A stretch of DNA of 5,334 nt from positions 1 to 5,334 of the forward strand of contig JALWNS010000136.1 of NCBI GenBank assembly GCA_027083655.1. The letters are read 5' to 3'. Shown here piece after piece: positions 1 to 5,334 of this stretch. Position 1 is the stretch's first letter, and every line of letters starts with the position of its first letter. The position numbers and the translations under genes were made by a program. The notes beneath the pieces are model-generated. The model was given only the letters and a program-made list of their open reading frames with translations, had not been told where the DNA came from and ran no database searches. This stretch comes from Bacteroidales bacterium. Its GTDB lineage: Bacteria; Bacteroidota; Bacteroidia; Bacteroidales; S143-33.

Positions 1-128
1 GTATCCTGTAAATAAAAATATAATGTCAAAAATACAACAATGTATATAATAGACGCTATGGTCATTGAATAAATATAGGATGGTAATATCTTTGTTATAC
101 TTACTATTTTCGTTCCTGACTTTTTCAT
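1..128 (-). CDS. N-terminus of an unidentified membrane protein (3' end outside window)
   Basis: An open frame begins at ATG 128-126 and runs without a stop for 42 complete codons to base 1, so only the N-terminus is visible. The protein starts MKKSGTKIVSITKILPSY, which is basic and probably cytoplasmic. A hydrophobic stretch follows at residues about 22-40 (core IASIIYIVVFLTLYF), which reads as one transmembrane helix and is too late and long for a typical cleaved signal peptide. An earlier ATG at 136 hits a stop after three codons, and a TTG at 149 is in frame but less likely than ATG. A candidate promoter lies 29 bases upstream, so this gene may start its own transcript. Location after a receiver-domain gene would fit a membrane sensor kinase or other signalling protein, but nothing visible shows that. 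The function is unknown. Confidence 0.6.
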   Translation of the reverse strand, partial: MKKSGTKIVSITKILPSYIYSMTIASIIYIVVFLTLYFYLQD

Positions 129-156
129 CTCTTCATATTTTTCACCCAATTAAGTA

Positions 157-186
157 CAAATTTAAAAAATTATGCCATATAGACAA
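157..186 (-). promoter_or_regulatory. Candidate Bacteroidota-type promoter
   Basis: On the minus strand, TTG (186-184) is followed after 19 bases by TAAATTTG (164-157). This fits the known Bacteroidota primary sigma pattern of a TTG near -33 and TAnnTTTG near -7. It lies in the 75-base gap between the receiver gene stop and the next ATG at 128, and leaves room for a short 5' leader. The TAnnTTTG motif also occurs by chance several times inside genes of this AT-rich window, so the support comes from the combination of spacing and intergenic position. Confidence 0.5.
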
Positions 187-203
187 GATTAAAACTTAGG
201 AAA

Positions 204-560
204 TTATTTAAAGTACGTTTTTATAATAATCCTAATTAACCGCTCTGGTATAAAAGGCTTTACAACCCAGCCCATGACACCTGCCTTTTTTGCTTTCAAC
301 TTCAACTCCAAACTCTGGGAATAGCTCATCATCAAAACCAACACATCAAACCGGCTTAATATCTTTTTCGCCAATTCTGTGCCATCCTGGCCATCTATCG
401 TATCATTTATCAAAACAATATCTATATGGTTTTTCTCCAGCACAGCAAAAACCTCATCCGCTTTACTGGCTATAAATGCCCTATAATTAAACTTTTCCAA
501 TGTAAACACCAGGACATCTAATATTGTTTTTGATGTATCTGCCAACAAAAATGTATACAT
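204..560 (-). CDS. Stand-alone CheY-like receiver domain, phosphoacceptor Asp replaced by Asn
   Basis: A 118-residue protein covers one receiver domain and nothing else; there is no DNA-binding or enzymatic output domain. Compared with CheY, the N-terminal acidic pair is Ala7-Asp8 (in LLADTS). The third strand reads DIVLIN before DTIDGQDG, so the residue seven before the Asp of the conserved DG is Asn52, where a phosphorylated Asp is normal. The Thr/Ser switch position is Ser79 (LMMS) and the conserved Lys-Pro is Lys101-Pro102 in VVKPF. Asn52 is codon AAT at 407-405. The fold looks intact, but ordinary Asp phosphorylation at this site is not possible, so it may be a pseudo-receiver acting by protein binding. 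Asp53 as an alternative acceptor is less likely. The frame opens at TTG 566, but ATG 560 is the better start and leaves 9 bases after the DUF4924-like gene, suggesting co-transcription. Confidence 0.88.
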   Translation of the reverse strand: MYTFLLADTSKTILDVLVFTLEKFNYRAFIASKADEVFAVLEKNHIDIVLINDTIDGQDGTELAKKILSRFDVLVLMMSYSQSLELKLKAKKAGVMGWVVKPFIPERLIRIIIKTYFK

Positions 561-569
561 GCTCAAAGG

Positions 570-1115
570 TTAAAGTTCAAACTCTTCATCAGTTTCAAAT
601 TTATGATACTTATATGCAAGCAAAGATAAAAACTCACTAATCTTATTGACTGCCTGGCCTGTAGCTTCTGATATAGGTTGCTTCTTTAATCGCAACATCC
701 ATATACCATACATTACTTCTAGGGCTATCTCGATAATTGATTTATCCTTGTCTTTTGCCCTATTTATGTATTCTGCTAAGTACGGCATCACCTCATCAAA
801 AAGCCTCTGGTAATCTTGGTGAAAAGGTGAACGCATCAAACGTATATGCATGTCTGTCAAATCCCTAACAACGCTCTGTAAAACTTGAATATGCCCCTTC
901 TCCTCTACGCCTTCATTTTTCATTGTTTCTATTAAGCTTTCATACCACTGCCGCATAGCTTCCCTCGTTTCTTCATCCACATCAAATTGGCTAATAACAT
1001 GTTCTTCAATCTTATCTATATCAAAATTAAAACCCCGTATCATATCCTCGATCTGCCACATATACAGGACATACTCAACAATATTTTCTCGCTTTTTCTC
1101 CCTGGCTATTATCAT
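570..1115 (-). CDS. DUF4924-like protein, all-helical, function unknown
   Basis: A 181-residue protein with no signal peptide or membrane segment, probably cytoplasmic. Its opening, MIIAREKKRENIVEYVLYMW followed by QIEDMIR, resembles my memory of the DUF4924 family, a Bacteroidota family of about this length with no known activity. The sequence alternates charged and hydrophobic residues throughout, with few prolines, and reads as an all-alpha bundle. A notable stretch near residues 100-150 is LMRSPFHQDY...EVMPYLAEYI...EIALEVMYGIW. The C-terminus is acidic (FETDEEFEL). The ATG start at 1115 fits the family's N-terminus and follows the trmN6 stop by 13 bases; the leader contains a purine-rich AAGAAGAAG. 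The receiver gene follows after 9 bases, so the three probably share an mRNA. The family assignment is from memory and was not searched. Confidence 0.8.
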   Translation of the reverse strand: MIIAREKKRENIVEYVLYMWQIEDMIRGFNFDIDKIEEHVISQFDVDEETREAMRQWYESLIETMKNEGVEEKGHIQVLQSVVRDLTDMHIRLMRSPFHQDYQRLFDEVMPYLAEYINRAKDKDKSIIEIALEVMYGIWMLRLKKQPISEATGQAVNKISEFLSLLAYKYHKFETDEEFEL

Positions 1116-1128
1116 AATACTTCTTCTT

Positions 1129-1833
1129 TTAAAAGTTAATGTAAAAATCCTTGGTCAATGCCTTGTATGCTTTACTATATCCATTTTGTTCCTGAATATT
1201 CAACCACTCCTCCTGACACCACTCTATCTTTCTTGAAAACTGCACAATTACCCTTTTAGGCTTATCTCGCCCCTTTGTACAAATATACAACCTCTTTTGG
1301 CAAAACAAGTACTCAAAATTAAATTCTCTCTCCAACAACCGCAAATTATCATAAGGTACAATAACATACACTGCCCCATCCGGGGACAAGATACTTGAGC
1401 TTTTTCTTGCCAAACCCCTATAAGTCAATGCAGTATCATGCCTTGCAAGTGCTATAGAATTATCTTCTGAACGCATTGATTGTACAAAAAACGGTGGATT
1501 TGACACTATCCCATCAAACATGAGTGTGCCAAAATCATATTTCTCAAAATCCCCTGACAACACATGCAAACGATCCTTCCATTGCGAACGCCTAAAGTTC
1601 TCCCTACACAATGCTACTGCCTCCGGATTTATATCTATTGCATAAATGTCACTATTAGGATATTTTTGTGCTAACATCAAAGCAATAATACCAGTTCCAC
1701 TTCCTACATCTAATAAATAGCGGGGATTAACAAAGCTAGCATAAGCACCTAATATAACACTATCGGTCGTTATCTTAAAAACATTTTTCGATTGCCTTAC
1801 TGTAAATTGCTTTAATCTAAACTCCTCTTGCAT
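1129..1833 (-). CDS. trmN6: tRNA1(Val) (adenine(37)-N6)-methyltransferase TrmN6 (YfiC family)
   Basis: A 234-residue class I SAM-dependent methyltransferase, close in length to E. coli YfiC (about 245). In that family it methylates N6 of adenosine 37, next to the anticodon of tRNA1(Val). The N-terminal block KQFTVRQSKNVFKITTD (residues 8-24) with SVILGAYA after it matches the family's FxV...KVGTDGxLLGAW region. Motif I is DVGSGTG (42-48), binding SAM; Asp67 in AIDINP is the acidic residue that usually contacts the ribose; and NPPF (112-115) is the catalytic motif of N6-adenine/amino methyltransferases. All key motifs are intact. The ATG overlaps the TGA of the ankyrin gene as TGATG, which suggests translational coupling. 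A general N6-adenine methyltransferase with another substrate is possible, but the N-terminal block favours TrmN6. Confidence 0.92.
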   Translation of the reverse strand: MQEEFRLKQFTVRQSKNVFKITTDSVILGAYASFVNPRYLLDVGSGTGIIALMLAQKYPNSDIYAIDINPEAVALCRENFRRSQWKDRLHVLSGDFEKYDFGTLMFDGIVSNPPFFVQSMRSEDNSIALARHDTALTYRGLARKSSSILSPDGAVYVIVPYDNLRLLEREFNFEYLFCQKRLYICTKGRDKPKRVIVQFSRKIEWCQEEWLNIQEQNGYSKAYKALTKDFYINF

Positions 1834-1835
1834 CA
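1831..1835 (-). other. TGATG stop/start overlap between the ankyrin gene and trmN6
   Basis: The minus strand reads TGATG. TGA (1835-1833) ends the ankyrin-barrel gene and ATG (1833-1831) starts trmN6, sharing one base. No Shine-Dalgarno sequence is visible just before the ATG, so translation of trmN6 may depend on ribosomes finishing the upstream gene. Confidence 0.8.
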
Positions 1836-3197
1836 GTAAAGTATCTTTGGCTTTGTCTTAATTTTCAAAGCTGTGGTAGGTAGCCTATAATAAAAGCCTA
1901 AATTAGCTAATACCTCTCCTTTATTCAACAAAGGCATGTCCAAGTATGTTAACAAGACATCAAAACCAAACCTATTATAATCAAAACTCAAACCGCCAAC
2001 AGGTGTAATCTCCTTTGTCATATCTGTCAATAAAGTACCCCTATATGTTGCATGCGACAGAAGAAAATTTGCTCCTAAGCTTAAATAACTATTCACACGC
2101 CCGATGTGAAATAGGTATAGGTCTTTCCTTGCTGTAATATCAATAATCCAACGCGACTCCCAATACTGGTAAAACACATGTTCACTCTCCTGGATTAATA
2201 TTCTCTTACTCATTAACCTTTGGTAAAAACCAAAAGTCAGACTAACATTGCTAAACAACTCCCTCAATCCTAGATCTAACCCGGGCATATAACTTCCAAA
2301 ATTAAAAAACTGGGCAAAGCGCACATAGTATTCAAGCATAAAAGTAGGAGTACGTAATCCTCTCTTTGCCAAAACCCGGCGCGCATGATAATTCTGCTGA
2401 AATTCAGCCACCTGGTATGCATCAAACTGACCATTGACAAAATTATCAAAACTGGGATCCTTCTCCATTAGATAATCAAACACCTTATGACTTCGACTAT
2501 AAATAGCAAAATCAACTGGAGAGGCAAGATCATTTGTCAAAAGGTCCAACCTTGCCTCATTGTCTACCAAATCCTGGGCTGCCAATAAGTTATTATATTG
2601 CGCCGCAACATGTAATGGGGTAATACCCAAGGTGTCTGGCATATTTATATCTGCACCATAATAAATTAGCATGTTAATCAGCAACGTGTCATTAAAATAA
2701 GAAGCCAATTGCAAAGGTGTCCACCCATCTACAATACGGTCTGGATCTGCACCATATAAAAGAAGCATATCTGCGGCTGTATAATTACCATTTCTAATTG
2801 CATAATAAAGTGGTGTCCGGCCTGCCCAGTCCTCAATATCGGGGTTTGCTCCATGCTCGAGAAGAAAACTCAAAACTGTGTCCTTATAGTTTATAACTGC
2901 AAAGGAAACAGCAGGTGGGTCATACGGCGGGACAATGTCAATCTTAGCCCCTTTGTCTAATAAAAGCTTGATTATATTAGTATCCCCAGTCTCCACTGCA
3001 AAAAGCAATGGAGTTATACCATAAACATCTTCATAATTGGGATTGGCTCCTTGAGAGAGCATTAATTGAACAGAATCGGCATTACGGCTAAGAATGGCAC
3101 TTATAAGTAATTGGTTTATATCCTGTTGCTGTATTTGTGCCACAATGCTATTTGTCCCAAAACAAAATATAGCAAGAAAAATAAAAATTCTCCTCAT
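1833..3197 (-). CDS. Exported ankyrin-repeat protein with C-terminal beta-barrel-like domain
   Basis: A 454-residue protein. MRRIFIFLAIFCFGTNSIVA then Gln is a signal peptide, with likely cleavage after Ala20; the Cys at 12 is not in a proper lipobox. Ankyrin repeats follow from about 27 to 282. Clear ones start near 60 (GITPLLFAVETGD), 126 (GRTPLYYAIRNGN), 158 (GWTPLQLASYFND) and 191 (GITPLHVAAQYNN), each closing with a GA(D/N/K)-type turn. Weaker ones lie near 27, 93, 225 and 256. Residues about 283-454 have no ankyrin pattern but show alternating polar/hydrophobic, aromatic-rich strands (for example NVSLTFGFYQR, VNSYLSLGANFLLS, VLANLGFYYRL), as in an outer-membrane barrel. I infer a periplasmic ankyrin domain anchored in the outer membrane. 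ATG 3197 is preferred over the in-frame GTG 3206 because GAGG (3204-3201) precedes it and the signal peptide then begins MRR. It follows a barrel gene and a hairpin, and overlaps trmN6. Binding partner unknown. Confidence 0.85.
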   Translation of the reverse strand: MRRIFIFLAIFCFGTNSIVAQIQQQDINQLLISAILSRNADSVQLMLSQGANPNYEDVYGITPLLFAVETGDTNIIKLLLDKGAKIDIVPPYDPPAVSFAVINYKDTVLSFLLEHGANPDIEDWAGRTPLYYAIRNGNYTAADMLLLYGADPDRIVDGWTPLQLASYFNDTLLINMLIYYGADINMPDTLGITPLHVAAQYNNLLAAQDLVDNEARLDLLTNDLASPVDFAIYSRSHKVFDYLMEKDPSFDNFVNGQFDAYQVAEFQQNYHARRVLAKRGLRTPTFMLEYYVRFAQFFNFGSYMPGLDLGLRELFSNVSLTFGFYQRLMSKRILIQESEHVFYQYWESRWIIDITARKDLYLFHIGRVNSYLSLGANFLLSHATYRGTLLTDMTKEITPVGGLSFDYNRFGFDVLLTYLDMPLLNKGEVLANLGFYYRLPTTALKIKTKPKILY

Positions 3198-3210
3198 ATA
3201 CCTCACACAT

Positions 3211-3249
3211 TTAAGTTAAGGCTCTGCAAAGCAGAGCCCTTAACTTTAA
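3211..3249 (-). terminator. Intercistronic hairpin, possible weak terminator or translation/mRNA-stability element
   Basis: Arms 3211-3227 and 3231-3249 pair over 17 base pairs with two single-base bulges, around a 3-base loop (AAA on plus, TTT on minus). The core is a perfect GGCTCTGC/GCAGAGCC. It fills nearly the whole gap between the barrel stop (3254) and the ankyrin start (ATG 3197), ending 13 bases before that ATG. The stem is strong, but the sequence after it on the minus strand (ATGTGTGAGG) has no T-run, so classical intrinsic termination is uncertain. It could instead protect the upstream mRNA 3' end or limit ribosome access to the ankyrin gene. Confidence 0.45.
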
Positions 3250-3253
3250 TATA

Positions 3254-4048
3254 TTATCTAACAGGTGTGAATATTCGTCTAATTTTTTCTGCTGTCCAGC
3301 TCCTCATAGTCATCCACCTGTTAAGCGGTATATTTACCCCTGCAGTGAGATAAATATTCATCCGGTAATCTATATTAGAAAATGGTCTAACAACCCCTTC
3401 GCTAGTCGTTGTCTTAAAATCTTTATTAACAAAGTTTCTCAAGCTATATTCAATGTCCAAGTAATAAACACTATAATTGACACCCAAGAAGAAAGAGGAT
3501 GTCATCCTATGCACCTGTGCCTGCGTAAGGGTATTAACATTAACGCCTTCTACCCATGTACCATACTGGTACTCTTTGACACTGAGGTTTATATATTGTT
3601 TAAAACCTACGGTCAAATATGTCTGGTTAATAAAAATATCCTTAGGATTATACTTTATGTAAATCGGTATAACAATAGAAGTAGACCTAAACATATCTGT
3701 AGCATAAAAGGACGAGTCTACACTCATATACTGTATAGAATACCCAAAATTCTGAACCTGTCCACCAATAACAATACCAAACCTATTAGTATTAGCATCA
3801 ATATGGTAATGAACTGAAAAAGCGGCGCCTGGAGTATAATTAATTGTAGGTCTCGTCGTTAAAGCCATATCCCCCAAAGGGGTACGCACCAATAAATTAT
3901 CGTTAGGCTCTGGGAAAGGCACAAAATTATTAACCAAACCTAATTTTACTGCAAAATATCTATATTCTTTTTTATCACTCTGTGCCCATAACGAAACAAC
4001 TGTAAATAGCAGTAGCACAACAAGTATGATAAATCTCTTTTGTTTCAT
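3254..4048 (-). CDS. Outer-membrane beta-barrel protein (PorT-like / OMP_b-brl type)
   Basis: A 264-residue protein. The signal peptide MKQKRFIILVVLLLFTVVSL is followed by WAQ, with cleavage likely after Ala22. The mature part is a run of amphipathic beta-strands rich in Tyr, Phe and Asn, such as YFAVKLGLVNNF, RFGIVIGGQVQNFGYSIQY, STSIVIPIYIKYNP, QTYLTVGFKQYINLSV and MNIYLTAGVNIPLNRW. This is the pattern of the small 8-10 stranded barrels annotated as PorT-family or outer-membrane beta-barrel proteins in Bacteroidota. After the last strand there is a basic tail (RSWTAEKIRRIFTPVR), which is not a typical barrel C-terminus. The frame opens at TTG 4054, but ATG 4048 gives a cleaner signal peptide. 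It lies 15 bases after the Kelch gene, whose stop is doubled (TAATAA), and a hairpin follows its own stop. The ligand or partner is unknown; a role with its two envelope neighbours is inference. Confidence 0.78.
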   Translation of the reverse strand: MKQKRFIILVVLLLFTVVSLWAQSDKKEYRYFAVKLGLVNNFVPFPEPNDNLLVRTPLGDMALTTRPTINYTPGAAFSVHYHIDANTNRFGIVIGGQVQNFGYSIQYMSVDSSFYATDMFRSTSIVIPIYIKYNPKDIFINQTYLTVGFKQYINLSVKEYQYGTWVEGVNVNTLTQAQVHRMTSSFFLGVNYSVYYLDIEYSLRNFVNKDFKTTTSEGVVRPFSNIDYRMNIYLTAGVNIPLNRWMTMRSWTAEKIRRIFTPVR

Positions 4049-4063
4049 AATCAAATATTTTTA

Positions 4064-5334
4064 TTATGGTAAATATTCCCACAACAAATTAAGAATAGTA
4101 TTTTGATTATTCCCTCCACCCACGAAGATACGGATTCTCAAACCATGTTCAACCTGTTTCTTTTTAATCACAAAACTAATAGCTCCGGCTCTTGGCTGGG
4201 CCTCGAGGAAGTCCTCATGCATATGACTTCTTTCGAGCCAAGTATTGTTCTTCAGATCATAGGCATACCAATCATTATAATATGTCTGGGCATCAGCCTG
4301 TCCAGTTCCTATATAAAAGTACTTATTCAACACACCATCACGAGAAAATTCTATATAACTTACCACTGCATTATAACGGGCAGGGAATGGTACATTTTGT
4401 ATAGCTCGTAAAAAAGTAGCATTATCATTAGGATTGAATAAGTAGTAATCATTAAGAGCTCTACCGCTACCATCATCACCTCCACCCAGGAAAACAATTT
4501 CACCGTTAGACACTGCAATAGCATCTAACCTGGCACTCATATTATTTTCAAAGGTATGTAATGTCCATACCCTATATGGATCCACGTAACCTGTATCAGA
4601 ATCTTTTGTATAATCATATTTTAGCACGTCACTACGGGGGAAGTCACGCTTACCGTAGCCTACGAAGCCCCACCATTGGTTGTTATATATAACAGACCAG
4701 GCTATAGCACCAAATCTCTCCTGTGACTCTGGCATATCAGTAATGCGTCGCCAGCTATGTCCATACGGATAAAACTTATAAAAATCTCCAGTATAGGAAG
4801 TATCAACGGTCAGACTGGTCTTGCCGGTACCAACATAAATATAACTGCCAATTACAAATGAAACTGCTTTATATCTTGGCAGACCTGGGAAATCAGGCTC
4901 CTGTGTCCATTGCTCTGTCTCTGGATCGTAGCCATAAAAATCATCCAACAGTTGATAACCATTATAACCTAACCCCATGTATACAAGATATTCATCATTC
5001 TGGGAATCATAAACTTCTGCAACAACTGCTTCTGTCCTTGACTCAAGGGGCCCACTGGCTATTTTCATATTTCCTCTGTAAAACCATATATCCCTTGGCA
5101 CTGCTGTACGGAATTCGGTAACAACCTGGTTGTATGCAGTATCTATTTTGCCAGAATTTACTTCTTTAAAAACAACAAAACTACGTGTATAATAACTAGT
5201 ATCTAAGAGCAAACCTGTTAGCTCTGAAGTAAATGTAATAGCCGAATCCGTGGGGTTAAAACTAACCGAATCACTAGTATACACGACAGATGCATTAAAC
5301 AAAGTAGGATTAGGGTTATCAATTGACCATACAT
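4064..5334 (-). CDS. Secreted Ig/FN3-like plus six-repeat Kelch propeller protein (5' end outside window)
   Basis: The frame is open to the right edge, so the N-terminus and any signal peptide are missing; 422 residues are visible. A TTG at 5302 is in frame, but translation continues upstream of it, so it is not the start. Residues 1-77 look like the end of an Ig/FN3-type domain common in Bacteroidota surface proteins: LTGLLLDTSYYTRSF, then AYNQ and EFRTAVP. Residues about 85-422 are a Kelch/galactose-oxidase-like beta-propeller. Six Gly-x-Gly strands occur at residues 119 (MGLG), 167 (VGTG), 224 (VGYG), 282 (LGGG), 341 (IGTG) and 404 (VGGG), spaced 48-63 apart. Most are followed by a Tyr/Phe-x-Tyr-Asp or similar strand and a Trp, as in YDPETEQW and YDLKNNTW. 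This suggests a six-bladed propeller closing at the C-terminal LLWEYLP. No T9SS-type sorting domain follows the propeller. It is likely a periplasmic or surface binding protein; no catalytic residues of galactose oxidase can be assigned. Confidence 0.85.
   Translation of the reverse strand, partial: VWSIDNPNPTLFNASVVYTSDSVSFNPTDSAITFTSELTGLLLDTSYYTRSFVVFKEVNSGKIDTAYNQVVTEFRTAVPRDIWFYRGNMKIASGPLESRTEAVVAEVYDSQNDEYLVYMGLGYNGYQLLDDFYGYDPETEQWTQEPDFPGLPRYKAVSFVIGSYIYVGTGKTSLTVDTSYTGDFYKFYPYGHSWRRITDMPESQERFGAIAWSVIYNNQWWGFVGYGKRDFPRSDVLKYDYTKDSDTGYVDPYRVWTLHTFENNMSARLDAIAVSNGEIVFLGGGDDGSGRALNDYYLFNPNDNATFLRAIQNVPFPARYNAVVSYIEFSRDGVLNKYFYIGTGQADAQTYYNDWYAYDLKNNTWLERSHMHEDFLEAQPRAGAISFVIKKKQVEHGLRIRIFVGGGNNQNTILNLLWEYLP

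Noticed and set aside
290..475. Plus-strand open frame of 61 codons opposite the receiver gene
   Set aside because: It is wholly antisense to the receiver domain, with Ser/Pro/His-rich content and no motif.
561..566. TTG as start of the receiver gene
   Set aside because: An ATG two codons later gives the usual short lead into the first beta-strand of a receiver and is a stronger start codon.
1021..1340. Several TAnnTTTG matches inside DUF4924-like and trmN6 genes
   Set aside because: They are intragenic, I confirmed no suitably placed TTG partner for them, and they are expected by chance in AT-rich DNA.
3177..3197. Lipoprotein signal at Cys12 of the ankyrin protein
   Set aside because: The residues before Cys (AIF) do not fit a lipobox, while the later SIVA-Gln site fits ordinary signal peptidase cleavage.
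3111..3817. Plus-strand open frames opposite the ankyrin and barrel genes
   Set aside because: They lie antisense to well-supported minus-strand genes, have no recognisable domains and read as low-complexity mirror translations.
4049..4060. AATATTTG as a promoter -7 element for the barrel gene
   Set aside because: It has one mismatch to TAnnTTTG and sits only three bases before the ATG, which leaves no room for a transcript leader.
4103..5121. Plus-strand open frames opposite the Kelch gene
   Set aside because: They overlap a clear propeller coding sequence on the other strand and show no protein family features.

Overview
This window looks like chromosomal DNA of a member of the Bacteroidota. 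The evidence is AT-rich DNA, secretion signals ending in 'xxAQ', a PorT-type outer-membrane barrel, a DUF4924-like protein (a family I know essentially from this phylum), a Tyr-Tyr-x-Arg extracellular domain joined to a Kelch propeller, and one candidate TAnnTTTG promoter. I cannot place it below phylum level. All genes are on the minus strand and are read from right to left. There is no RNA gene, CRISPR array, insertion sequence or plus-strand gene that I can support, and no gene-free stretch longer than 75 bases.

Layout in order of transcription: (1) 5334-4064, the 3' part of a secreted protein with an Ig/FN3-like domain and a six-repeat Kelch propeller; its start lies outside the window. 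(2) 4048-3254, a small outer-membrane beta-barrel. (3) 3249-3211, a strong hairpin filling the gap to the next gene. (4) 3197-1833, an exported protein with about seven ankyrin repeats followed by a probable beta-barrel. (5) 1833-1129, the tRNA methyltransferase TrmN6, whose start codon overlaps the stop of the ankyrin gene. (6) 1115-570, a DUF4924-like helical cytoplasmic protein. (7) 560-204, a stand-alone receiver domain with Asn where the phosphorylated Asp should be. (8) A candidate promoter at 186-157, then the first 42 codons of a membrane protein leaving the window at base 1.

The short gaps (1-base overlap to 56 bases) suggest that genes 1-7 form one transcription unit or two, split or tuned at the hairpin. 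The first three products belong to the cell envelope (Kelch, barrel, ankyrin-barrel) and the next three to the cytoplasm. I see no pathway that links the two halves. The most interesting elements are the ankyrin-barrel fusion inside an envelope trio, the degenerate receiver, and the hairpin next to the ankyrin start. Three genes are better started at an ATG slightly inside the longest open frame (560, 3197 and 4048).
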